Position numbers and translations under genes: made by a program. 64,000 bases of DNA from Mangrovibacterium diazotrophicum (GTDB lineage Bacteria; Bacteroidota; Bacteroidia; Bacteroidales; Prolixibacteraceae), in the NCBI RefSeq assembly GCF_003610535.1, contig NZ_RAPN01000001.1, forward strand, positions 1,537,320 through 1,601,319, read 5' to 3'. How positions within the stretch are numbered: position 1 is the first letter of the stretch; every line of letters begins with the position of its first letter. Shown here piece after piece: positions 19,460-28,498 of the stretch. The notes below the pieces were generated by a model, which was given only the letters and a program-made list of their open reading frames with translations, was not told where the DNA came from and did no database searches.

Positions 19460-20539
19460 TTAGTTTATTTGATTACCTCCTTTTTTATGAATTAAAACTT
19501 TCTTTTCGGTGAATGTCCCGTCGGTTTTTTTACTTCGGGCAATTATCGTATAAGAAATTGGAGCGATGCTTTCCATCATCTCCAGAACCTGTTCTAATGG
19601 TTCGTCAACAAAAGTTGCAGTAAAAGTCAGATATTCCAATCCAGGATCTTCTAACTGTATTTTGACATTATACCAACGGGATAAGCGCTCAACTACCTCA
19701 TCCAACGGATTTTCTCTGAACACTAATTTACCCTCTTTCCAAGATACATAAGCAGTAAGATCTTCCGCATGAAGTGAATACTTATTCGTATTCTCATCAA
19801 AGACAAAATGTTCACCTGGAATCATTTCACAGACCTCTTTTGCGTCATCTTTGGAGCCATTTAAAATGATCACTTTCCCTGACTCCAGCGAAGTTTCAAA
19901 CTTAAGATCCTCTCTAAATGACTTTACATTAAAGGAAGTTCCAACAGCCTTAACCGCTAAATTTCCGGCCTGTACGACAAAAGGAATTTCTTTATTTGTC
20001 GCAACTTCGAAATAAGCTTCTCCATCTAATTGAACAGATCTCGTACTTCCAACAAAATGATGAGGATAAGTCAGTTTGCTCCCCTGGTTCAACCACACGA
20101 CAGTTCCGTCAGATAATTCAAACTGTGTCCTCGAATTGGGGGGAGCAACAACTTCATATTTCGAAGAGTCGCTTAAATAATCAAAGCGATCTGACTCAAA
20201 AAACTGAATGTAAACATACAAAGTTAACACTGGGAGCACCAGGACTGCTGCTACTTTTGAAACCAGCCGCACTAATTGCCGTGTCTTTCCGGATAGAGTG
20301 TGCTTTCTTTCTGCTAGTCTCTTTGATTGATTTAGATTTATGGTGTGGTGAACTTTATCTAGCCGAGACTGTGCTAACTGGAGATCTGGATTCAATTCAA
20401 CGCCAATTTCATCCCAAACGCTGCGAAACAAATTGACATCGGTGTTCCCCTGAGTTATTTCAGCATAGAATTCATCAACTTCCGTCGCGTTACATTTATT
20501 TAATCGGAATTTATTTAAAAGGTCTTTTGTCATAGCCAT
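19460..20539 (-). CDS. FecR-family anti-sigma factor (PUL A)
   Basis: A 359-aa inner-membrane anti-sigma factor. A cytoplasmic N-terminal segment (about 1-85) is followed by one transmembrane helix (about 92-112, VAAVLVLPVLTLYVYIQFF), the periplasmic FecR domain (about 125-225, RTQFELSDGTVVWLNQGS, YFEVATNKEIPFVV) and a C-terminal DUF4974-type domain (about 280-345, NPLDEVVERLSRWYNVKIQL). By family it holds the ECF sigma encoded upstream until the STN domain of the substrate-loaded SusC signals release. Sigma, FecR and SusC run in order on one strand, with gaps of 130 and 127 nt. Confidence 0.95.
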   Translation of the reverse strand: MAMTKDLLNKFRLNKCNATEVDEFYAEITQGNTDVNLFRSVWDEIGVELNPDLQLAQSRLDKVHHTINLNQSKRLAERKHTLSGKTRQLVRLVSKVAAVLVLPVLTLYVYIQFFESDRFDYLSDSSKYEVVAPPNSRTQFELSDGTVVWLNQGSKLTYPHHFVGSTRSVQLDGEAYFEVATNKEIPFVVQAGNLAVKAVGTSFNVKSFREDLKFETSLESGKVIILNGSKDDAKEVCEMIPGEHFVFDENTNKYSLHAEDLTAYVSWKEGKLVFRENPLDEVVERLSRWYNVKIQLEDPGLEYLTFTATFVDEPLEQVLEMMESIAPISYTIIARSKKTDGTFTEKKVLIHKKGGNQIN

Positions 20540-20669
20540 TCATTTTCAATTGATCTTAATAAAGCTATTAAAATCACTTGACTAAACAGAAAATCCAAAG
20601 ATGATTTCTGCGGTCAACTAATGGTTAGACGTCCAAGCTTAAAAAACCACTATTCCACTAGTGATTTTT

Positions 20670-21290
20670 TTATAAAAAAAGATGAATAAAGAATAGCATC
20701 GCCAAATATGACTTGCCCATATGCTCTTTCAAAAAGCGATGGGCTTTCACGATGTGATTTTCGACTGTATTTACAGATATATTGAGGGCTTCAGCAATCT
20801 CTTTGTAGGAACAATTCTCAAAATGTTTCATTTTAAATACCTCACGTTGACGCTCCGGCATTTTTTCCACTAGAACGTTCAGTGCTTCCCTCATTTCTTC
20901 GGTATCCAATTGCTCCACCAGATCAACCTCATCTGTCTCAACTTGTACTGACTTTACGTATTCGACATAGCGTGTATCGTGCACCCTTCTTCTTAAAAAG
21001 CTGATCGTCGTATTATAGCCAATCGTAAATAAATAGGAGTTGAATGCAGAATGCGCTTTTAACTTTTCTTTGTTTTCCCAGACCTTCACAAAAACCTCAT
21101 GGACAAGATCTTCTGTATCTGTAGGATTCTTGACAAGAGAAAAAATAAATTTCTGCAACTTGTAATTAAACATTGAATAGATTTCATCAAATGCCTGCAT
21201 ATCTCCGAGAGTAAATCTTCTGACTAAAGATTCGTCAACGCGATGCATATTATCTTTCAGTGTTTTATCTGCCATAAAAAGTGAGACCAA
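20670..21290 (-). CDS. ECF-type RNA polymerase sigma factor (PUL A)
   Basis: A 206-aa sigma-70 family ECF factor. Region 2 is at about 22-95 (DESLVRRFTLGDMQAFDEIY, DTEDLVHEVFVKVWENKEKL). Region 4 is at about 140-195 with the helix-turn-helix YKEIAEALNISVNTVENHIV. The C-terminus adds a short hydrophobic tail (YLAMLFFIHLFL), unusual for a sigma factor. An alternative ATG at 21275 (MADKTLKDN) gives a 201-aa product. The gene is first in the PUL A regulatory cassette and should direct transcription of its susCD-enzyme operon on release from FecR. No TAnnTTTG box was found just upstream. Confidence 0.93.
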   Translation of the reverse strand: MVSLFMADKTLKDNMHRVDESLVRRFTLGDMQAFDEIYSMFNYKLQKFIFSLVKNPTDTEDLVHEVFVKVWENKEKLKAHSAFNSYLFTIGYNTTISFLRRRVHDTRYVEYVKSVQVETDEVDLVEQLDTEEMREALNVLVEKMPERQREVFKMKHFENCSYKEIAEALNISVNTVENHIVKAHRFLKEHMGKSYLAMLFFIHLFL

Positions 21291-21372
21291 CTAGCAGACA
21301 CGAATGTACAAAAGAATGTTCGTAAACCAAATTGCAATCACTATTTAGCCCCATCCATGGTTCGTAGATGTT

Positions 21373-21419
21373 AGTCGCCACTTATTCCGTCCGGGCATCC
21401 GGACAAAAAAGTGACGACT
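21373..21419 (-). terminator. Two-tier terminator at the end of the PUL B operon
   Basis: An outer 11-bp stem (21373-21383 with 21409-21419; its one mismatch becomes U-G in the minus-strand RNA) encloses an inner perfect 6-bp stem (GTCCGG/CCGGAC, 21389-21404). It begins 23 nt after the stop of the GH39-like gene (21442) and separates PUL B from the PUL A sigma gene. Confidence 0.65.
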
Positions 21420-21441
21420 CTCCTTTAATAGACAAATATTT

Positions 21442-23010
21442 CTACTGCTCAAGCACGACAAGCTGTAATGTATTTGGTTCTAACTCCAAAGACATGCTAT
21501 AATCTTTACCTCCGTTGAGATATCCCTCTTGAACCAATTGAAGATTGCAATTATCCGGATTTGCATGATAATTGCTCGTATTTCGGTCGATTCGATAATT
21601 TCTAACCGTTAATTTTTTACCTCTTAATGATTCGGGCAAATTCGAAATATTTAGTTCACATTTAAATCCTTCCGTCAATTTACCTTGATAATTCCAAACC
21701 ATCACAGCAACACCTGAAGAATCCAAAGACGCCATTGAATACAGCCCTTTCCCTTCTGTCGGTTCAGAGGAAATCTCCGCAGCGACCCTCGTATCTTTCA
21801 TTTTAGAAAGCATAACCATCATATTACCATAAGGGGTGAATTTTTCTGTTTGGACAAAAGGTAGTCCAAGATCAGTCCTTGTAACCAATTGGTCCTTCCT
21901 ACCTTCACTGCGATGGCGCATTACCCAATTGAAAGGGTAAGTATTTTTACTTTCCATATACCAATACAGGATTGACGCCATCCCCGCCGCCTGACGGAGA
22001 TGATCGTTTTTCATGGAAGTAAAATCGTCGAAAGCCGGGCCTGGGTACATCCCCATTTCTGTAATAAATACGGGAATATCAACACTGATATTCCTGCTCG
22101 CAAGTTCTTGATTCAAGATTGCACGCTGATCCTTTACGAGTGAAGGATCGTCTTTAAACAGAATATACGCTGCATCCGGTTTTGTATAATACCCATGAAA
22201 CGATATAAAATCGATCCTTTTATCGGACGATGGATCTTCGAGATAGGCATCAAGAAAAGGTTGCAGCCATGTAAGCGAAAATTGTGAAATTGACGGTCCT
22301 CCAACCAACAATGGGGTTTCAGGATTCAAGTCTGCATTAACTTTATTTACGGCCTTATAATAGATTTTATAATACTGATAATAGTTTGCGGGGGTCACTC
22401 CCTCGTTGGCATAATCTGGTTCATTAGTAGCCTCAATATATTTTATCTTAGGGAAGTTCGTTTTTAATTCCTTCAGAATTCGAGCCAGACGTTCGATTTT
22501 TTCATCATCACTAACGTCCCATCCACGCACGACTCCAAGATGACTGCAATTGACCATCACATCATCCGAGATTCTACAGGCATCTGATAAGTAGTCCGAC
22601 ATTTCACGAATATCAACTTTACCCGTCGTATCATTGTAGTACTTGTTCCCAATAAACCAAACACGATAGATCGTTCCGTGTAATCCATTTTTGTTGTAAA
22701 AGTCAACATCTGAATCTCGCTGCTCGACAAACACGCCGCTACTTTCAAAGTTATTATATCTTTCTGCATGCAAGAATTCACCATTTGAATTCGCACAATT
22801 GACGTTCACCGTTGCATTTGTCTCGCGGGTTGCGAGCATTGGCACAATGGGTGCATTTATATCAATTCCTTGCTGCTTCAAATATTGTTTAACCTCTTCC
22901 GATATTGCTGGTTGACTCGTTTTTTGTTCTGGTTTCGATTGTTGAGCATTTGTACAGTTTGAAAAAGCCAACATGGAAAACAGAAATATTAGTATTTGTA
23001 GGTTTTTCAT
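21442..23010 (-). CDS. GH39-like clan GH-A glycoside hydrolase
   Basis: A 522-aa exported TIM-barrel glycosidase. The N-terminus is a signal peptide with a possible lipid-anchor Cys (LAFSNC, about 19). Clan-A retaining-enzyme residues are visible: acid/base Glu about 197 in YIEATNEPDY (Asn-Glu-Pro on strand 4) and nucleophile Glu about 318 in PVFITEMGMYP (strand 7). A C-terminal beta-sandwich follows (about 420-522, ending LELEPNTLQLVVLEQ). The layout matches GH39-type beta-xylosidases/iduronidases best, but GH30, GH51 or an unassigned GH-A family cannot be excluded by eye. It is the last gene of the PUL B operon, 11 nt after GH3, and is followed by a terminator. Confidence 0.8.
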   Translation of the reverse strand: MKNLQILIFLFSMLAFSNCTNAQQSKPEQKTSQPAISEEVKQYLKQQGIDINAPIVPMLATRETNATVNVNCANSNGEFLHAERYNNFESSGVFVEQRDSDVDFYNKNGLHGTIYRVWFIGNKYYNDTTGKVDIREMSDYLSDACRISDDVMVNCSHLGVVRGWDVSDDEKIERLARILKELKTNFPKIKYIEATNEPDYANEGVTPANYYQYYKIYYKAVNKVNADLNPETPLLVGGPSISQFSLTWLQPFLDAYLEDPSSDKRIDFISFHGYYTKPDAAYILFKDDPSLVKDQRAILNQELASRNISVDIPVFITEMGMYPGPAFDDFTSMKNDHLRQAAGMASILYWYMESKNTYPFNWVMRHRSEGRKDQLVTRTDLGLPFVQTEKFTPYGNMMVMLSKMKDTRVAAEISSEPTEGKGLYSMASLDSSGVAVMVWNYQGKLTEGFKCELNISNLPESLRGKKLTVRNYRIDRNTSNYHANPDNCNLQLVQEGYLNGGKDYSMSLELEPNTLQLVVLEQ

Positions 23011-23021
23011 TTTTCAGATTT

Positions 23022-25361
23022 TTACAGTTCGTTTTTCATTTCGTTAATTTCAACTTTCGGCACGAGTGACTTGCTTACCGCCTCAATCAGAATATCATTT
23101 TTCAGATTGAATTTTTGTGACAATCTAATATCCTCGCATGAAGCACCGATTTTCACAGTATACTCTCCCGCATCAGCTATCCATGCAGACTTCTCGGAAT
23201 AAAAAGACGCCAGTTTATTTCCATCGATGTTGAAGGAAATAGTTTGTGACTCACCAGGTTGTAACAATTTAGTTTTTGCGAAACCTTTGAGCTCTTCAGC
23301 TGGTTTATCGAGTTTATTTTTCGGGGCACTAATGTACAGCTGAACAACCTCTTGACCAGCCACTTTACCGTTGTTGCTCACTTTAATACTGACCTCAATT
23401 TGATTTTTAAATTTTGGAGAGCTCAATTTTAAACCGCTGTAGTTAAACTCGGTATAACTTAGCCCATACCCAAAGGGGTAAGCAGTTTCTACATTGTACG
23501 TATTGTAATATCGATAACCGACATAAATACCTTCTTCATAAACAACCTCTTCCGGCTTATAGGCTGGTGATCCGGGAAAATTTCTTGCAGAAGGAACATC
23601 TTCATATTTGACAGGGAATGAAGCAGGAAGCTTTCCCGATGGATTAATTCTTCCACTTATTATGTCTGCGACAGCATTTCCTGCTTCCTGTCCGGGCTGC
23701 CAGGCTATTAAAATAGCATCCGGCATATCTTTCCAACTTGTTGTTTCAATCACACCGCCGACATTCAACACAACGACTACTCTCTTCGCCTTTGCGTGAA
23801 AAGCTTTCGTTATGGTTTCAATATTGCCTACTTCTGTTTCCGTTAGATTAAAATCTCTTTCAATTTTTCGATCCTCCGTTTCGCCTGAATTACGACGAAT
23901 GGTTATTAATGCTACCTCTGCATTATCTGCAATCATCTCTGCAAATTCCTTGGTCACAGGCATCTCTGCTGCTCTTTTTATCCGACCTCTTATAGCATCC
24001 ATCATGTTTTGCTTGGGTGTGTTTTCTTGGATGAAGTTGGTATATGCCTGTTTAGATACATTCTCGATCGAATAACCGCTATTTATCAGGCCATCAATAA
24101 TATTTACTGTTGGGCCTGCACGCATTACAAATCCACTACCTGAACCTCCTACATTGGTAACATACGATCCGTTTCCAAACAATGCAATGTCTTTGTCCTT
24201 GTCTTTTAAGGGCAGAGTGTTGACATCATTTTTCAATAAAACCATCCCTTCTGCTCCAGCGTTGCGGGCTATTTTAGCGTTATTGTCCAAATCAGGTTTA
24301 TTCGAATAGTTGTATCCCCTGAATTTTGGTGACCTCATTGTATTTTTCAAAATCCATGCGATATTTTTATCCAACACTTCTTCTTGCAGTTTTCCACTTT
24401 TAACTGCTTGAATGATTACCGTATCCTGATATGGACCGGGCATTATCAGGTTCAAACCTGCCTTCATTTGTTCGACAGGATCTTTGCCTGTATCCCAATC
24501 CGACATGATTATTCCCTCATATCCCCAATCGTTCCTAACGATAGTTGTCAGCAAATCGTAATTTTCAGTTGCTGTCACGCCGTTCACCGAATTATAAGAA
24601 GCCATCAGAGTCCAAGGATCTGATTCTTTTAATGCAATCTCGAAGCCCTTCAGATAAATTTCACGGAGAGCCCGTTCACTAATTACAGCATCTACCGCTA
24701 TACGGTTAGATTCCTGATTGTTTGCTACAAAGTGCTTAACCGAAGTTCCAACACCTTGCGATTGGATTCCGGTTACCATCGCTGCACCTATTTTGCCGGA
24801 GAGTAACGGATCTTCAGAATAATACTCAAAATTTCGCCCTCCCAACGGATTTCTATGAATATTCATACCAGGTGCCAGCAATAAATCAAGTCCGTATTCC
24901 AAGACTTCATTGCCCATACATTTCCCAATTTCACAGACAAGGTCGACGTCCCATGTTGAGGACAAGTTAATCGCTATCGGATATGCAGTTGTCCGTGAGC
25001 CAAAACTAGGGCCAGCGGGACCATCAACCATTTCAATGGTTGTAACACCCAAGCGTTGTATTTCCAGGGTTCTTCCCACTGCTCCTGAAACATAAACCTT
25101 TGTTTTATCAGCTAAACTACCGGGAATCGGTTGGTTGGGAATCTGAAAACCCATATTCTTTTCTTTCTCCCCCATTTTTAAACCAGTACCAACAACAAGT
25201 GCAGCTTTCTCTTCTAGCGTCATCGAAGCAATTACATCTTCAATTGTTGATTTCCCCAATTGAGAGAGGTTTGAGGCATCTTGTCCGTACATGTTTTCAA
25301 AAGGCACTAGATTACCTGTAAGCAAACAAAGACCGGCTATCATCAATTTGAATCGTTTCAT
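23022..25361 (-). CDS. GH3 family beta-glycosidase
   Basis: A 779-aa exported three-domain GH3 enzyme with signal peptide to about residue 27. The (beta/alpha)8 domain carries the substrate-binding KHFVANNQE (about 209-217) and the nucleophile Asp about 288 in IIMSDWD. The alpha/beta sandwich domain (about 370-600) includes VALITIRRNSGETEDR and WQPGQEAGNAVADI. A fibronectin III-like C-terminal domain runs about 650-760 (VVQLYISAPKNKLDKPAEELKGF). GH3 enzymes in such loci are beta-glucosidases or beta-xylosidases. Pairing with the GH39-like enzyme 11 nt downstream suggests they finish the same oligosaccharide. Expression lies beyond the hairpin at 25497-25522. Confidence 0.93.
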   Translation of the reverse strand: MKRFKLMIAGLCLLTGNLVPFENMYGQDASNLSQLGKSTIEDVIASMTLEEKAALVVGTGLKMGEKEKNMGFQIPNQPIPGSLADKTKVYVSGAVGRTLEIQRLGVTTIEMVDGPAGPSFGSRTTAYPIAINLSSTWDVDLVCEIGKCMGNEVLEYGLDLLLAPGMNIHRNPLGGRNFEYYSEDPLLSGKIGAAMVTGIQSQGVGTSVKHFVANNQESNRIAVDAVISERALREIYLKGFEIALKESDPWTLMASYNSVNGVTATENYDLLTTIVRNDWGYEGIIMSDWDTGKDPVEQMKAGLNLIMPGPYQDTVIIQAVKSGKLQEEVLDKNIAWILKNTMRSPKFRGYNYSNKPDLDNNAKIARNAGAEGMVLLKNDVNTLPLKDKDKDIALFGNGSYVTNVGGSGSGFVMRAGPTVNIIDGLINSGYSIENVSKQAYTNFIQENTPKQNMMDAIRGRIKRAAEMPVTKEFAEMIADNAEVALITIRRNSGETEDRKIERDFNLTETEVGNIETITKAFHAKAKRVVVVLNVGGVIETTSWKDMPDAILIAWQPGQEAGNAVADIISGRINPSGKLPASFPVKYEDVPSARNFPGSPAYKPEEVVYEEGIYVGYRYYNTYNVETAYPFGYGLSYTEFNYSGLKLSSPKFKNQIEVSIKVSNNGKVAGQEVVQLYISAPKNKLDKPAEELKGFAKTKLLQPGESQTISFNIDGNKLASFYSEKSAWIADAGEYTVKIGASCEDIRLSQKFNLKNDILIEAVSKSLVPKVEINEMKNEL

Positions 25362-25496
25362 TTCTTAAGTGTAAGATTAAACAGCCTCCAAGTCAGCTCC
25401 GAATAATGGATTAGAACCGTTTGGTTTCTGGCTAATGATAAAATTTGACATTGGATTGTTAAATTCTGTGTTTTAGAACTTAACAGCACTTTTGAA

Positions 25497-25522
25497 AAGA
25501 GGTGGCCATTCGACCACCTCTT
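25497..25522 (-). terminator. Hairpin after the PUL B surface-binding gene
   Basis: A perfect 9-bp stem (25497-25505 with 25514-25522) with an 8-nt loop lies 12 nt after the stop of the BACON-repeat gene, followed by TTTTC on the minus strand. It probably attenuates transcription into GH3 and the GH39-like gene. Confidence 0.7.
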
Positions 25523-25534
25523 AATTTATGACAG

Positions 25535-26806
25535 TTAATTGTGACAATGCATGCCGCTTACATCAAAGCCATCACGAAGGATGCCTGTAGTAATTCCTGA
25601 GGCCGCAGTGATTGTAGCTATTTCTTTGGTCCAAATAAAGCTAAACTCTCCGTTGACAGGACTTCCTCCTGCATATTCGGTATAGGTTGCATCTAGTAAC
25701 GAAATGGTGCCGGCATCACTTGGACATTCAAGAACAACTGTTGCTCCAATAGGAATTTTAGCACATTCTTCAAGCGATACAGAAAAAATAGTATAACCAC
25801 CACTTTCAACTATCGAATATTCAAGATCTGTATTCATGTCAATAAAGAATAGGGATGAAATGTCAAAACCGTCTCGAATAACTCCTGTCGATATCCCACC
25901 TTCAGCAGTAATTGTTGCAATCTCATTTGTCCAGCCGAAACTGAATTTGCCGTTGACCGGACTCCCTCCAGCATATTGAGTGTATGTAGCATCCAGTAGT
26001 GAAATCGATCCATCGTCGCTCGGGCAAGAAAAATTAACCGTTGCACCAACGGGTATTTTCTCACATTCTTCAGCAGTAACTGAGAATATTGTATACCCTC
26101 CTCCGGAAGTAATTGTGTATTCGAGGCTGGTTTTCGAATACAAGGCATAAGCACCTGAAATCTCAAATCCGTCACGAAGGACGCCTGTTGTTATTCCGCT
26201 CCCTGCGGTTATATTAGCAATCTCCTGGGTCCAAACAAAACTGAATGTTCCATCTACAGGAACACCTCCTGCAAATTCAGCATAGCTTGCATCAAGGAAT
26301 GAAATTGATCCTGATTCTCCGCATTCAAAAACGATTGTCGAGCCAATTGGAATTTGGTCACAATCTTCGTCTGGCACACTTAGAATAGTATATCCTCCAC
26401 CTGTAGTTACTGTATAATTTAAATCGACTTTGGTTACACTCGATGATGGGAAACCGTCCTGCTCCACATATAAAAATCTCATAACATCATCATTTATTAT
26501 AATCAGACGACTTTTTCTCACAAGAGTGCTATCGTTTTGGATATATGAGACCTTAAGGGAATCTCCGCTCTCAATTATTTCATAAGTTAACCAATCTGTT
26601 CCGGTCTCATCAACGGTAACAGTATATTCGTTATTTGCTGAAACACCTATGGTAAAGCTTCCGGTTGTATACGGAACTATTGTTTCTGATGTCTCCAATT
26701 CAAGGGTGGCCTTAATAATTACTTCGTCATCGTCACTACATGAGGTAAAAACACAGGCTGATGAAAAGATTATTAAAACAGCTAATATTATTTTAATTTT
26801 TATCAT
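25535..26806 (-). CDS. BACON-domain lipoprotein with three 100-residue repeats, probable surface glycan-binding protein
   Basis: A 423-aa lipoprotein (lipobox Cys about 23, VFTSCSDDD). Residues about 35-118 form a BACON domain (SETIVPYTTGSFTIGVSA ... FLYVEQDG). Three tandem repeats follow at about 129-221, 228-321 and 328-420. Each starts as LxYxxxxxGGYTIxSV, carries two Cys (EECxKIPxGATV ... CPS in repeats 2 and 3), an invariant LDATY/LDASY, an AGGxPVxGxFSF strand and the end TTGxLRDGFxxS. I do not recognise the repeat family. Position directly after SusC/SusD is the usual slot for SusE/F-type surface glycan-binding proteins. The repeats may be individual sugar-binding modules, which is inference. 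The protein ends GMHCHN. Confidence 0.8.
   Translation of the reverse strand: MIKIKIILAVLIIFSSACVFTSCSDDDEVIIKATLELETSETIVPYTTGSFTIGVSANNEYTVTVDETGTDWLTYEIIESGDSLKVSYIQNDSTLVRKSRLIIINDDVMRFLYVEQDGFPSSSVTKVDLNYTVTTGGGYTILSVPDEDCDQIPIGSTIVFECGESGSISFLDASYAEFAGGVPVDGTFSFVWTQEIANITAGSGITTGVLRDGFEISGAYALYSKTSLEYTITSGGGYTIFSVTAEECEKIPVGATVNFSCPSDDGSISLLDATYTQYAGGSPVNGKFSFGWTNEIATITAEGGISTGVIRDGFDISSLFFIDMNTDLEYSIVESGGYTIFSVSLEECAKIPIGATVVLECPSDAGTISLLDATYTEYAGGSPVNGEFSFIWTKEIATITAASGITTGILRDGFDVSGMHCHN
25547..26422 (-). repeat. Three tandem ~300-bp coding repeats
   Basis: The gene at 25535-26806 encodes three consecutive copies of a module with 99-100-residue spacing (approximately 26422-26144, 26125-25844 and 25825-25547). 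Copies 2 and 3 resemble each other most at protein level, suggesting stepwise duplication. Confidence 0.85.
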
Positions 26807-26876
26807 TATGTTCAGTTTGATTTGTTAAAACTATATACTTAAAAAGCATCTCATAATTGTTTAACAATGGCTCTTA

Positions 26877-28481
26877 TTACCAACCATTATTTTGTACCAA
26901 GTTGGGATTAAGAAGGGTTTCGGAATACGGATAAGGGAAAAGCTCATCACGCCCTGATTGAAAACCCGAAGCTCCTGCAAAATCCTCTGCATCGACATCG
27001 TAGTCGCTTGTTCCCGAAACATATCCGTAAAAAGTATAGGTTGTAATTCCTCGGTTTGCGAGTGCTGTGGGTGCATCCCCCCAACGTATAAGATCCAAAT
27101 AACGTTCTCCCTCAAAGGCAAGTTCTGCTCTCTTTTCATCTTTTACGTCCTGAAGATCCAAAGATCCCAGCGCACTAAGGCCGGCACGGACACGAACCTG
27201 ATTCAGTGCTGCCAATCCTTCGGAGATTTTTGTTCCTGATTCAGTACATGCTTCGGAATAGAGTAAAAGTACTTCTGCATATCTCATTCCCGGCCAATTG
27301 GTATAGGTATAAGGTAGCCCAGCTTCTCTTGAATCAGGCACCACTTCGTCGGACCAGGCAAGCATCTTACTTCTGAAATATCCCTGACAATTAATCATCG
27401 ATGCATCCGTCTTCCAAAATTTAGAAACTGCGTCTTCTGCGTCAGTGGCTAAATCAAGATCAACGAATCTCTGCAGAATATCTTCATAATCCCAAATAGT
27501 CCCGAAGTAGCGAGATTTTCCTTTTTCGCCCCTGGCAACCATAAAGTCATAAAAGTCCTTATTCAGGTCAGCTCCGCTTACCCCCTGCTCCGTAATACCT
27601 CCAGGAACCGTAACATTGGCAGTATTCCAAGTAAATCTCATAAATCTGAAGTCTCCTTCATTCATATAAGTGCTTGCCGTGGAGTTATCGTCAACATTCC
27701 ACTCCCACATATATTCATCACAAAAATCTGCAGACATATGGTACAACTCCGTAAAATCATCTATCAAGTCATATTTCCCCGAGCTAATAACCTTTTCCAG
27801 ACTTGCTATTGCACCGGTATAATCTCCTTTAAGTAATTGTGCTTTACCCAAAAGTGCATGAGCAGAATGCAAGGTTACCCGGCCTCCAATCTCCTGTTGA
27901 CCACCAAGTCCTGATTTTTCAGGCAGCCTGGTGATTGCCTCTTGCAAACTTGTTTCTACATAATTCCACAGCTCTTCCGTAGTTCCATTCTCAGGAGTCA
28001 ATTCACTAGCGGTCAAAACATGATCTACCAATGGAGGGTTACCCCATAAGCGGATTAGGTTAGTATAGGCATATGCTCTCCAAAAGTATGCTTCACCAAT
28101 AATCTGCGTCTTAACTTCTGAATCTGGTTCCAGCTTTTCAATTATCAGGTTACAGAGATAATTGATATTGTAAAAGTTCGTAAAATACTGGTTGCCTGTA
28201 TGATTTGACGCATTAACATTAATGTTAGAGTAGAGTCCGCCTGTTGAAGGGGAATCATCAGACAAGGAGTTTAACAAGTTCACCCAAAAATATCCGGTTA
28301 CATTATACACATCTGCATAGACATATGCGATTAGAGATTCCGCATCGGCGTCAGTCGCATTTGCATAATAACTGTCTAAGTTGGCAACACTTTGCTGATC
28401 AATATCCAAAAGATCCTCGTTACACATGGTAAATAACAACCCGGTAACCAGTAGTGCTACTATTGTATTGAATTTTCTCAT
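26877..28481 (-). CDS. SusD/RagB-family outer-membrane glycan-binding lipoprotein (PUL B)
   Basis: A 534-aa SusD homologue with lipobox Cys about 20 (LLFTMC) followed by NEDLLDIDQQSVANLDSYY. SusD hallmarks include FWRAYAYTNLIRLWGNPPLVD, ALLGKAQLLKGDYTGAIASL, and the C-terminal GMRYAEVLLLYSEACTESG, LNQVRVRAGL, AELAFEGERYLDLIRWGD and the end LLNPNLVQNNGW. It follows SusC by 17 nt and precedes the BACON-repeat protein by 70 nt, forming the surface complex of PUL B. The ligand is not predictable from sequence alone. Confidence 0.95.
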   Translation of the reverse strand: MRKFNTIVALLVTGLLFTMCNEDLLDIDQQSVANLDSYYANATDADAESLIAYVYADVYNVTGYFWVNLLNSLSDDSPSTGGLYSNINVNASNHTGNQYFTNFYNINYLCNLIIEKLEPDSEVKTQIIGEAYFWRAYAYTNLIRLWGNPPLVDHVLTASELTPENGTTEELWNYVETSLQEAITRLPEKSGLGGQQEIGGRVTLHSAHALLGKAQLLKGDYTGAIASLEKVISSGKYDLIDDFTELYHMSADFCDEYMWEWNVDDNSTASTYMNEGDFRFMRFTWNTANVTVPGGITEQGVSGADLNKDFYDFMVARGEKGKSRYFGTIWDYEDILQRFVDLDLATDAEDAVSKFWKTDASMINCQGYFRSKMLAWSDEVVPDSREAGLPYTYTNWPGMRYAEVLLLYSEACTESGTKISEGLAALNQVRVRAGLSALGSLDLQDVKDEKRAELAFEGERYLDLIRWGDAPTALANRGITTYTFYGYVSGTSDYDVDAEDFAGASGFQSGRDELFPYPYSETLLNPNLVQNNGW

Positions 28482-28498
28482 TGTTGTAATACCTTAAA

